The translations under genes and the position numbers were made by a program. The notes under the pieces are model-generated. The model was given only the letters and a program-made list of their open reading frames with translations, had not been told where the DNA came from and did not search any database. From NCBI RefSeq assembly GCF_900182745.1, contig NZ_FXTY01000008.1:1-64000 (forward strand): a stretch of DNA of 64,000 nt, in the 5' to 3' direction. How positions within the stretch are numbered: position 1 is the first letter of the stretch; each line of letters opens with the position of its first letter. Positions 24,445 through 32,587 of this stretch are shown here, piece after piece. The stretch is from Shimia sagamensis. GTDB taxonomy: Bacteria; Pseudomonadota; Alphaproteobacteria; Rhodobacterales; Rhodobacteraceae.

Positions 24445-25381
24445 GGGGTTATCCCCCCAAAGTTGTGGTGTTCAAAATTCCAATTTTCTCGACAAGATCT
24501 CTGAGGAGATTAAGATGAAGCAGGGGCGATTTTGCGAAGCGAAGATCATGGCAATCCTTAATCGGGGCGAGGGTGGTGTGCCGGTCTCGGAGCTCAGCTG
24601 AGAGCACGGAATAAGCAGCGCTAGTTTCTATAAATGGCGTGCCTAGTTTGGCGGCATGGCGCGTCTTTGATGTCTGAGATGAAAGATAGGGAGGACGAGA
24701 ACCGCCTCCTGTATCGCATGCATGCTGAGATGAACATGCAGAACGATCTGCTGAAGGAGGCACCTGGAAGCAGTCCGCTTTCTGCTATTTGTCCGAGGAC
24801 AATAGATGTGCGCGTTAAGGGCGTCTTTGCGACGGGAGATGGCAATAAACGCGGTTGCACGACATGGGGTCAGCACTGCGCTGGCCTGCCGAGCGTTTTA
24901 GCTTCTCAGCGATGTAAACATCACCTGCCAGCCGATGGATCAGCGAGACCTGCTTCAGATGCAGCCCAGTGATGAACGACGAGAATGAAGAGATTGCGAA
25001 CGGGTCGCGCATAGCTTGAACCAGATCATCGTATGGCGCGGCATGCCGCAGGCAATTCGAGTTGGCAATGGCCCTGAATATATCAGTGGATAGATGATGG
25101 AGTGGGCTAAGAAACGCAACGTTCGGCTCGAATGCATCCAGTCCGGCAAACCGCAGCAAAACGCCTTATCGAGCGCTACAACCGCACGGTTCGCGGCGCA
25201 TTTCTGGACCAATACATCTTTGAAACCATCGAGGCGGCACAAGACCAAGCCACCAATTGGCTCCGGACCTACAACAACGGGCGCTCCAACATGGGCATTG
25301 GCGGCATCACACCCGCCATGAAGCTGAAGACTGCTACGTGAATTCTATAGCTGGACCCCAATAAAACCGGGGGGTTACCCC
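24445..25381 (+). mobile_element. decayed IS3-family insertion sequence
   Basis: Both OrfA and OrfB are recognisable but broken. OrfA: MKQGRFCEAKIMAILNRGEG from 24514, interrupted by stops before HGISSASFYKWR, and later LMSEMKDREDENRLL and MNMQNDLLKEA. OrfB: only the integrase end survives, with IIVWRGMPQAIRVGNGPEYI, then LECIQSGKPQQNA, and after a frame shift IERYNRTVRGAFLDQYIF and MGIGGITPAMKLK. Ends carry inverted repeats beginning GGGGTTATCCCCCC (left) and, on the other strand at the right, GGGGTAACCCCCC. The catalytic core between is deleted, so the element is inactive. Confidence 0.8.
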
Positions 25382-25482
25382 ACCTGTGGTTTGCACCAAG
25401 TTGCAAAAATGCTGACGCTTGATGTTGCAAACCGCAACTATTGAAGGGGGGAATTGGATTGTTGCAATTTGCAAAAGGATCC

Positions 25483-25503
25483 CTCCTTGGGCACCACATA
25501 CCC
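25483..25503 (+). repeat. tRNA-3'-end-like direct repeat, candidate att site 3
   Basis: CTCCTTGGGCACCACATA then CCC, one base different from copies 1 and 2. It is preceded by TTGCACCAAGTTGCAA at 25391-25406. It lies just before the conserved backbone, so it is a likely right boundary (attR) of the accessory region. Confidence 0.6.
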
Positions 25504-25680
25504 GTAAAGTATTGAACTGAATATGCGTTACGAGCGTGGCCGAATTCCGGCTTCCGTGTCACATTTTTTGCATCAGACCCGCAAATTTGCTGGCAAACGC
25601 CACGCATGCCCCCTAGCACTATGGATCAACCGAGGAAGGCGCTCCAAATTGGCGTCTCAAAGAGCAGGGGGAGAGGCAAC

Positions 25681-26265
25681 ATGCACAGGGCAATCAGAGC
25701 CATTGCGCAGAGCACGGCGATTTTGGGCGGTTTGGTGCTAACCGCGCTCATTATTCTTACATGTATCAGCATTTTAGGACGAACAATCAGCTCGGTTGCA
25801 CACGCACCGTTTTTGGAGAGTGCCGCACAAGGTTTGGCCACATGGTTGCAGGCGTCCGGAGTGGGGTCGGTCAATGGTGACTTTGAGCTGCTTGAGGCAG
25901 GAGTTGCCTTTGCAATTTTTGCCTTCTTACCGATCTGTCAACTACATGGAGCGCACGCCACCGTAGACGTGTTCACCAACCTTTTGCCAACCCGCATCAA
26001 TCGTTTCCTGATTGCGTTTTGGGAGTGCGTACTCGCGGCTGTGATACTGCTGATAACTTGGCGTCTCTTTGCTGGTTTGCAAAGCAAACATGCCTATGGA
26101 GAAACCACTTTCCTGCTGCAGTTTCCAGTGTGGTGGGCTTATGCGGCCAGCTTTGCAGCGGCCTCCGTGGCCTCTTTGGTGTCTGTGTATTGCGCTGTCA
26201 TGCGTGTTTGGTCGGCCCTCACTGGCCGAGGGTCCATGACCGCAATCGGGGAGACCGCGCAATGA
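25681..26265 (+). CDS. TRAP transporter small permease (DctQ type)
   Basis: 194 residues from the ATG at 25681, which has GGGGGAGAGG upstream; longer in-frame starts lack one. Four membrane helices fit the DctQ fold (about residues 10-35, 60-80, 100-122 and 140-165). The LEAGVAFAIFAFLPICQLHGAHATVDVF region is typical: small permeases carry an F-x-x-x-C-x-x-x-G-x-H-x-x-V block. It forms with the next gene (overlapping ATGA) the membrane part of a tripartite ATP-independent importer driven by an ion gradient. Substrate unknown. No DctP binding-protein gene is nearby. Confidence 0.85.
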   Translation: MHRAIRAIAQSTAILGGLVLTALIILTCISILGRTISSVAHAPFLESAAQGLATWLQASGVGSVNGDFELLEAGVAFAIFAFLPICQLHGAHATVDVFTNLLPTRINRFLIAFWECVLAAVILLITWRLFAGLQSKHAYGETTFLLQFPVWWAYAASFAAASVASLVSVYCAVMRVWSALTGRGSMTAIGETAQ

Positions 26266-27578
26266 CCAATCTGGAACTTGGCTACCTGTCCTTCCCAGTG
26301 CTGCTGGTGATGATCTTTTTGCGGGCGCCAATTGGGCTCGCAATGATGCTTTGTGGCTTGGGTGGCCTTTATTTGGTGACCGGTAACCCAAATATGTTTT
26401 TGGCGAAGCTGAAATCAGAAACCTACACAACTTTCTCCAGCTATTCTTTGACCATCATTCCGATGTTCCTATTGATGGGACAGTTTGCCACCCAATCCGG
26501 CATGTCCAAGGCGCTGTTTAAGGCTGCAGAGAGCTGGCTTGGCCACAAAAAAGGTGGTGTAGCCATGGCGTCTGTGGGGGCCTGCGCGGGCTTTGGTGCG
26601 ATTTGTGGATCGTCTCTGGCCACGGCCGCCACCATGAGCCGCGTGGCCTTGCCGGAAATGCGTCGCTACGGCTATTCGGGCGGGTTCTCAACGGCCACGC
26701 TGGCAGCGGGCGGCACCTTGGGAATCCTCATCCCGCCATCTGTGATCCTTGTGATCTACGCCATCCTGACGGAGCAAAACATTGCAAAGTTGTTTCTGGC
26801 GGCCTTCATTCCCGGTATCCTTGCGGCACTTGGCTATATGCTGACGATCTCGATATATGTGCGCCTTTACCCGGACTCCGCTGGAACACGTCCACCTGTT
26901 CCCCTGTCTGAGCGCTACCGCGCGCTGTTGGACGTCTGGCCGGTGCTTTTGGTGTTTGGCGCTGTTGTTGGCGGTATCTATTTTGGTTGGTTCACGCCCA
27001 CCGAAGGCGCAGCTGTTGGCGCCGCGGGCACCGGCCTGATTGCTTTGGTCAAAGGCAATCTCACGTGGTCCATTCTTAAAGATTGCATCATCTCGACCGC
27101 CACCAGCACCGCAATGATCTTTTTCATCGTTCTGGGGGCTGGCATCTACAACGGCTTTCTGGCGTTAAGCCAGGTTCCGCAGGAGCTGTCCAATTGGGTC
27201 ATCAGTCTTGGTTACGGTCCATGGATGGTACTTTGTCTGATCCTTGCCTTCTACTTGGTCTTCGGTTGTTTGATGGACAGCTTGAGCATGATCCTGTTGA
27301 CCGTCCCAATTTTCTTCCCGGTGATCCTTGGGTTGGATTTTGGCATGAGCGCCGAGCATGTGGCGATCTGGTTCGGCATACTGGTGTTGATTGTTGTGGA
27401 GGTTGGCTTGATCACGCCGCCGGTGGGCATGAACCTGTTCATTATCAACGCGATGGATCGTTCTACGCCGATGGTAGAGACTTATAGGGCGGTGATATGG
27501 TTCGTGGCTTCTGACATAGTTAGGGTCGTTCTGCTGGTGGCCTTCCCGGCCATCACGCTGTTTTTGCTTCCCGGATAA
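26262..27578 (+). CDS. TRAP transporter large permease (DctM type)
   Basis: 438 residues with about a dozen membrane helices. The start is the ATG at 26262, overlapping the stop of the small-permease gene by four bases. DctM signatures include LRAPIGLAMMLCGLGGLY near the start, FGAICGSSLATAATMSRVALPEM, GTLGILIPPSVILVIYA, GWFTPTEGAAVGA and the closing VEVGLITPPVGMNLFIIN. It catalyses ion-coupled substrate translocation once a periplasmic binding protein delivers the ligand. That protein is missing here, so the system may borrow one or have lost it when the island at 25.5 kb arrived. Confidence 0.92.
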   Translation: MTNLELGYLSFPVLLVMIFLRAPIGLAMMLCGLGGLYLVTGNPNMFLAKLKSETYTTFSSYSLTIIPMFLLMGQFATQSGMSKALFKAAESWLGHKKGGVAMASVGACAGFGAICGSSLATAATMSRVALPEMRRYGYSGGFSTATLAAGGTLGILIPPSVILVIYAILTEQNIAKLFLAAFIPGILAALGYMLTISIYVRLYPDSAGTRPPVPLSERYRALLDVWPVLLVFGAVVGGIYFGWFTPTEGAAVGAAGTGLIALVKGNLTWSILKDCIISTATSTAMIFFIVLGAGIYNGFLALSQVPQELSNWVISLGYGPWMVLCLILAFYLVFGCLMDSLSMILLTVPIFFPVILGLDFGMSAEHVAIWFGILVLIVVEVGLITPPVGMNLFIINAMDRSTPMVETYRAVIWFVASDIVRVVLLVAFPAITLFLLPG

Positions 27579-27589
27579 GACGAAACGAA

Positions 27590-27616
27590 AAAAGGCGGCC
27601 TCATGGGCCGCCTTTT
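27590..27616. terminator. bidirectional terminator between dctM-type and ankyrin genes
   Basis: Stem AAAAGGCGGCC / GGCCGCCTTTT with a short TCATG loop, flanked by A- and T-rich sides, between convergent genes. Confidence 0.85.
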
Positions 27617-27631
27617 CTACACTCAGATCCG

Positions 27632-29974
27632 CTATTTTTTACTGGCACGCCCGCGCTTTTTGCGGATCTCGGCGATCTTTTTGAGCTCCCACTCTTCTCC
27701 AAAGCTTTCGATGTGTTCTTGTGCAATCTGCAATGCGCCAAGGCCCTTGCGGTTACGGAAGTAAAAATCAACGCCCAAATCAGCCAGCTCTTCCATATGG
27801 CGGATGAGCACAATCGGCTTCAGATCGTTGTCTTCGGCAATCATGTGGGCCACGGTTTCGCCTTTTCCTGTGCGCCAGTTGATGTCCGTTCCCCGCTTGA
27901 TCAGGAGTTGGATCAATGCCATTCGGCGGCTTTGCGCCTGACCGGCCAGGTGCAGCGGGTTGCGCTCATCTGTGTTGCGGGCGTCCATATTGGCGCCCTG
28001 TTTGCAAAGCTCATCAGCGGTGTCTTTTTTTTCTGCGATGATGGCAAGGTGCAGCGGCGTGTTTTTGTTGGGGTCAACCACGTCGATTTTTGCGCCAAGC
28101 TTGATCAACGCGCGAATGTTGCTGGCATGACCAGATTCGGCGGCCGCATGTAGAGGCGTGCGTCCGTTGCTGTCCATCGCGTTTGGATCAGCGCCCATGC
28201 CGATCAAGGACTTGATCGCTTTGGTCCCTTCAGAGCGACTGGAACCAGCGGCCAGATGCAGTGGGGTCACGCCTTGCTTGTCCTGCGCAACAGGACTGAG
28301 GCCCATATCATACAGCGCAGTAATCCCCGGCATGTTTTTGGCCTCCGCAGCAGAATGCATCGCGGTGCGGCCTCGGTCGTCTTCGGCTTCGATCTCTGCG
28401 CCCAGCAGGGTCAGGACTTCAAACTTTTTGTGCGCCAAGGGGGACCGCGCCGCGTAGTGAAAAGCGCCTTCGCCAATCTCAGACGTGGCGTTGACATCAA
28501 CACCTTCCTCAATGACTTTCTCAAAAATACCGAAGTCCGAACAGCGGGCAGAGGAGTGGATCAGACCTTCGCCAAATCTGTTTAGTGTTTTTGTGTTTGC
28601 ACCCAGCTGGGACAAGGTCGCGAAGGACACACGCCCCAATGCCTCCATGGAGCTGTTGATCGGTGTTTCACCTTGCTTGTTTTCAGCTTCCAAATCGGCG
28701 CCAAATTCATGCAGCTTCTTGATCACTTCCACGTGTCCAAACTTGGCTGCAAAGTGCAGAGGAGTTTCGTCAAACTCGTTCTTGCTGTCCACATTCACGT
28801 CGCGTTTCAGCAACGTTTCGAGAACTTCCATTCGGCCCCAACGCGCGGCGTCGTGCAAGAGGCTCGCACCGTATTTACGATGCTTAGTCAGATCCGCTCC
28901 GAGAGTTTCCAGTGCTCTGAAAGAGGCTGGATTGTCCGCGTTGATGGTTAGGAAAATTGGCGTCTCACCACGTCCGTTCAGCGCTTCTAAATCGGCCCCA
29001 AGGGTGTGTAACTTACGCATTGCCACCAACTGACTTGCTGCGGAGGCCGCGTGCAACGCCGTATTGCCTTTGGAGTCCTGATCTTCAAGGCTTATACCTT
29101 TGGAGATCAAGCGTTCGAACAGGCGCACATCGCCTGAGCTTGCGGCCTTGTGCAGAATGGTCCCACCGTCTTTGCGTCGCGCCGTGGCATCCGCTCCAAG
29201 TTCAACCAATGTGTCAAACATGCGCCCGCCATCGCCACTGGACGCATAAAAAACGGGGGTTTCGCCGCGATTGTCGGGCGCGTTAAGGTTGGCACCCAGC
29301 GCAATCAATGCTTTCAAAGTCTCGTAGTTGGAAGCCTCCACCGCAACATGAAGCGGCGTGCGACCACTGTCCCCGGCTTCAGAGACATCCAAGCCAAAAC
29401 GCATCATTTTTTTGATGACATCTACGGTGCCCAAACGTGCCGCCACATGCATTGGGCCCCATTTTTGTGGGTTCTGCAGGATGTAATTGAAGCCGAACCC
29501 AACCAGGCGGTCGAGTTTGGCTTCCGGATCATGCGCCTGGACTGCGCCGTCCAACGCTTGGAAGAATATCGCGTGGGAGCGGTCTTCCCTTTGTAAGGCT
29601 GCTGAGATGACACAGGCCATGGTTTCAACCGACGCATAGCGTGCGGCCCAGGTCACGGCGGATGCATCGCCGTTGAGGTTCAAGTCGAGGCGGGCGCCAT
29701 TCTCGATGAGGAACCGGAAAATCGTTGGCTCCTTGAGTGTAGCAGCAAACAGCAAAGGGCTGGTGCCAAAGGCGCCCTGAAAATTAACGCCGCTGCCAAC
29801 TTTGGCGTTTTCGCGCACGGCGTCTAAATCGCCGGCAGCCACAGATAACATCAGGTCCGAGATGTCGCCGTTCTTCATCAGCCCTGCAATTGGGCCGGCC
29901 TGAACGTCGTTTGGCGCCGCATCAATCAACGCAAAGAGGTCTTCTGCGGAGGCGGCTTTTACTAGTTGATCCAA
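27632..29974 (-). CDS. large ankyrin-repeat protein
   Basis: 780 residues made almost wholly of ankyrin repeats (about 20), visible as recurring G-x-TPLHxAA...G-H/N...L-x-x-xGA units, for example GRTPLHVAVEASNYETLKAL and GRTPLHAAAESGHASNIRAL. There is no signal peptide and no other domain, so it is probably a cytoplasmic protein-binding scaffold. The start codon is TTG, backed by a GGGAG eight bases upstream. The C-terminus is basic (KIAEIRKKRGRASKK). Ankyrin proteins of this size are often host- or phage-related in bacteria, but here the context is housekeeping. Partner unknown. Confidence 0.9.
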   Translation of the reverse strand: MDQLVKAASAEDLFALIDAAPNDVQAGPIAGLMKNGDISDLMLSVAAGDLDAVRENAKVGSGVNFQGAFGTSPLLFAATLKEPTIFRFLIENGARLDLNLNGDASAVTWAARYASVETMACVISAALQREDRSHAIFFQALDGAVQAHDPEAKLDRLVGFGFNYILQNPQKWGPMHVAARLGTVDVIKKMMRFGLDVSEAGDSGRTPLHVAVEASNYETLKALIALGANLNAPDNRGETPVFYASSGDGGRMFDTLVELGADATARRKDGGTILHKAASSGDVRLFERLISKGISLEDQDSKGNTALHAASAASQLVAMRKLHTLGADLEALNGRGETPIFLTINADNPASFRALETLGADLTKHRKYGASLLHDAARWGRMEVLETLLKRDVNVDSKNEFDETPLHFAAKFGHVEVIKKLHEFGADLEAENKQGETPINSSMEALGRVSFATLSQLGANTKTLNRFGEGLIHSSARCSDFGIFEKVIEEGVDVNATSEIGEGAFHYAARSPLAHKKFEVLTLLGAEIEAEDDRGRTAMHSAAEAKNMPGITALYDMGLSPVAQDKQGVTPLHLAAGSSRSEGTKAIKSLIGMGADPNAMDSNGRTPLHAAAESGHASNIRALIKLGAKIDVVDPNKNTPLHLAIIAEKKDTADELCKQGANMDARNTDERNPLHLAGQAQSRRMALIQLLIKRGTDINWRTGKGETVAHMIAEDNDLKPIVLIRHMEELADLGVDFYFRNRKGLGALQIAQEHIESFGEEWELKKIAEIRKKRGRASKK

Positions 29975-30190
29975 TTTTCAGCTCCCACTGGTTGGTCTAT
30001 ATCGACTAGCGAGAAGAAGTTGAGAGACTCTGAAAATTGACTCGGCGATGCGTAAAATGCGGGCAATTTGCGGACGGAGATCGTTGCCAAAGCGGAACTT
30101 GCGACCAAAGGCCAATTGGCAAAGTCTATGTTTTCCTAGGTGGTGGGGCAGGGAAGATCTATAGTTTTGCCAGTTCGGGGAGGAACGCAC

Positions 30191-30574
30191 ATGGCACAAA
30201 ATTCAAAGAAGAAAAGTTCGACAGTTGCCTTGTTGGCCGCCTTTGCGGTTTTGCTCATCACGATCTTAGGACTGGGCTGGAACGTGCTTTTGTCAGCCGC
30301 GCTCGCAGCGGTGGCGTTTTTTGCAGTTAGTCAAATGGGGACAAAGCCAGAGGAAACGACAACCTCGGCACCAACGTCCCCAGTGCAAGCCGCACACGCG
30401 CCGCAAGAAACCAGCCCGGCGCCTGAGCAGGCTGCAGAACCCCCAACCTCAGTCGCGTCTGAACCGGTTCAGGCGGCGACTGCAACCATGGCGGGGCAAG
30501 TCAAACTTGGTACACTCTTGCCTGGGGAACGTGAGTTGGCGGAGCGGCGTGGAGGCTGGCGCTACGAAGGCTAG
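30191..30574 (+). CDS. small membrane protein with Ala/Pro/Thr-rich tail
   Basis: 127 residues from the ATG at 30191 (GAGGAAC upstream). A basic start is followed by two close hydrophobic segments (about residues 11-28 and 30-46, VALLAAFAVLLITILGLGW and LLSAALAAVAFFAVS). Then comes a 60-residue low-complexity tail rich in Ala, Pro, Thr, Glu and Gln, and a conserved-looking end GTLLPGERELAERRGGWRYEG. I do not recognise the family. It precedes the ABC membrane-domain gene by about 70 bases on the same strand and may be cotranscribed with it. Confidence 0.65.
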   Translation: MAQNSKKKSSTVALLAAFAVLLITILGLGWNVLLSAALAAVAFFAVSQMGTKPEETTTSAPTSPVQAAHAPQETSPAPEQAAEPPTSVASEPVQAATATMAGQVKLGTLLPGERELAERRGGWRYEG

Positions 30575-30645
30575 ACATTTTTGCGGTCAGGTGATTGAGT
30601 TTGCTTTGATTTTGCCTGTCCGCAGGTCCCCCAAGGGATGAGAAA

Positions 30646-31587
30646 ATGATCCGCTTTTACGCCCGAATTTTACACGCCACTGGTCGGTCGCAAATCCTCT
30701 TGGTAGTGCTTTCCTTGATTGTCGCGGCGCTTGCGGCTGTGCCATTGCAGTTTCAGAAAGACATCATCAACAGCCTTGGGCCGAGCCTTGAGGTCAGGAC
30801 GTTGGTCTGGATGTGCGGTGGATACTTAGCGGTGATTGTGGTCACCAACATCTTCAAATTCATACTGAACTATCGCAGTAGCCTGCTGGGGGAGGCCACG
30901 ATTCGGCGTATTCGTGCGGCTGTTTATACGGCGCGCCATGACGCCACCCAGGATTTGGCGATCCAAAAACAGTCCACCGGTACCATTGCGACCATTATTT
31001 CCGCTGAATCAGAGGAAGTAGGGCGTTTTGTTGGCCAGGCTTTGGCCAATCCGGTGGTGCAGTTTGGCACATTGGTGTCCGTGGTGTCCTTCGTTGCGGC
31101 CACCCAACCCTATCTTGGTGGATTTCTCGTAGCGGTGGTTGTGCCGCAGGCCTTGATTGTTCTGCTGTTACAAGAGCGGGTGAATAAACGCGTAAAAGAA
31201 CGCACGATTGTGCTGCGAAACGCTACCGGCACGTTGTCAGAAGAAAACTTGGCTGACATGAAAGAGGCCCAACAGCAGGTGCTCGACGATTTTGATCACA
31301 TCTACGAAACCCGGCGAGGCATTTTCCGTCTGAAGCTCTCGATGAAGTTTTTGATGAACATTCTCAGCGGCATTGGTCTCGTAGGAATTCTGATGATCGG
31401 TGGCTTTTTGATGATGGAAGGACGCTCGGATATCGGGACAGTGGTCGCGTCCATTTCCGCGCTTGAGAAAATCAACGGGCCTTGGCGGTTGCTTCTGAAT
31501 TTCTATAAAGAACTCAGTTCGGTACGGGTCAAATTTGATCTGATTGTAGGGGAAGGCCTAACAGCCAAACCAGCTCAGAAAGCTTAA
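30646..31587 (+). CDS. stand-alone ABC exporter transmembrane domain, no ATPase
   Basis: 313 residues matching the type I ABC exporter membrane region (ABC_membrane): six predicted helices, with YRSSLLGEATIRRIRAAVY, a typical coupling-helix region, and IATIISAESEEVGRFVGQAL in the middle, closing with ALEKINGPWRLLLNFYKELSSV. The usual nucleotide-binding domain is absent: the gene stops about 30 residues after the last helix and the next gene on this strand is not an ATPase. Either a partner ATPase is encoded elsewhere or the protein has another role. An ATG with GGGATGAGAAA upstream is the start. Confidence 0.8.
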   Translation: MIRFYARILHATGRSQILLVVLSLIVAALAAVPLQFQKDIINSLGPSLEVRTLVWMCGGYLAVIVVTNIFKFILNYRSSLLGEATIRRIRAAVYTARHDATQDLAIQKQSTGTIATIISAESEEVGRFVGQALANPVVQFGTLVSVVSFVAATQPYLGGFLVAVVVPQALIVLLLQERVNKRVKERTIVLRNATGTLSEENLADMKEAQQQVLDDFDHIYETRRGIFRLKLSMKFLMNILSGIGLVGILMIGGFLMMEGRSDIGTVVASISALEKINGPWRLLLNFYKELSSVRVKFDLIVGEGLTAKPAQKA

Positions 31588-31610
31588 GTGGTTTGACTTC
31601 GCCGCAAGAC

Positions 31611-31636
31611 AAAAGGCGCCGAAACCGGCGCCTTTT
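31611..31636. terminator. terminator after the ABC membrane-domain gene
   Basis: Perfect stem AAAAGGCGCCG / CGGCGCCTTTT with an AAAC loop between convergent genes; can work in both directions. Confidence 0.85.
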
Positions 31637-31687
31637 AATTGAAATTCCGTGAGTTGATGGTGGGACACCCACCAACACGAGGGATGT

Positions 31688-32263
31688 TTAGCGGCCCCAC
31701 TGACGCACAGGACCACAATCCATATGCACAAAGTTGGACCCGGAGTAGCGGCCCACGCCACCGGCACGACATGCCGCGGCGGCCTTGGCCATCTGGTGTA
31801 CCGAGCGCGAACCCAGTCGCAGATCAGCAGCCTGACCCTTCATATGCAGCGAGTTCTTGGCCACACCGCGAGAGCGGGAGCGCAGCATCGCATTGGTTTT
31901 TGGGCTGCGGTAACCAGAAAGTAACATGTAGGGCTCATTCACATCCATAAGGTTGTGTGCCGCTGCCATGATGTCGACTGTACGTGTGTCGACGTTGATC
32001 ACCTCGTTGGTGCGCCAATCCCGCATAAATGCGTTGATTTCTTTCACCGCGTCTTTGATGTACTTGCCTTCGACCCAATAGATGGTGTCGATGCGCTCTC
32101 CGGTCCGACCGGAGTACATCTTCAAACGTCGAATGTCGCCTCCACCGCGCAGGAAGCCTGCGGCCTTGGAGTAGGTTGGGGCCGCCACAAGTGCGGTTGC
32201 TGCAAACGCGCCCAATAGGCCGCGCCGCGTCATGCTCAAAGAGCAGTCATTTGGTTCATTCAT
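31688..32263 (-). CDS. DUF882 (MepK/YcbK-type) peptidoglycan endopeptidase
   Basis: 191 residues. A twin-arginine-like signal (SMTRRGLLGAFAATALVAAP) indicates folded export to the periplasm. The mature domain belongs to DUF882, a peptidase M15-type zinc fold: SGYRSPKTNAMLR, SLHMKGQAADLRL and VHMDCGPVRQW carry the metal-binding His/Asp pattern (H in SLHMKGQAAD, D in that motif and H in the VHMD block). In E. coli the homologue MepK cuts the 3-3 crosslinks made by L,D-transpeptidases. Here the gene is divergent from an L,D-transpeptidase gene, the same pairing as ycbK-ycbB. Confidence 0.88.
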   Translation of the reverse strand: MNEPNDCSLSMTRRGLLGAFAATALVAAPTYSKAAGFLRGGGDIRRLKMYSGRTGERIDTIYWVEGKYIKDAVKEINAFMRDWRTNEVINVDTRTVDIMAAAHNLMDVNEPYMLLSGYRSPKTNAMLRSRSRGVAKNSLHMKGQAADLRLGSRSVHQMAKAAAACRAGGVGRYSGSNFVHMDCGPVRQWGR

Positions 32264-32587
32264 GTTTCAGCGCCTGTCCCGTCGCTAACCTGCCACCGCG
32301 ATGTTACGCGGGCGTATGTTCATCTTCATCCCCTCAGATGTGCGGATTTTATGCCACATAGGGAATATTCAACCAAGAGTTCTTTTCTGTCTTGACCAAG
32401 CTAAGCGCCATATTTCGGCGAAACTTTGCTTAAGTGATGGAGAATTTGGTTCCATCTGGCCCCGACATCATCTGGGTAACACGGCAACAGTTGAATAAAG
32501 GTTTATTCAGTTTGCGAACTTGTGATTGGACAGGTGAGACTATAGTCAGCCACCCTACAGGACGGCTTTTTACTTTGGGAATGTAAC
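32264..32587. other. divergent promoter region between DUF882 and L,D-transpeptidase genes
   Basis: 324 bases with no gene. It must contain promoters for both divergent genes, but no clear -35/-10 pair or operator was identified by eye. Confidence 0.5.
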
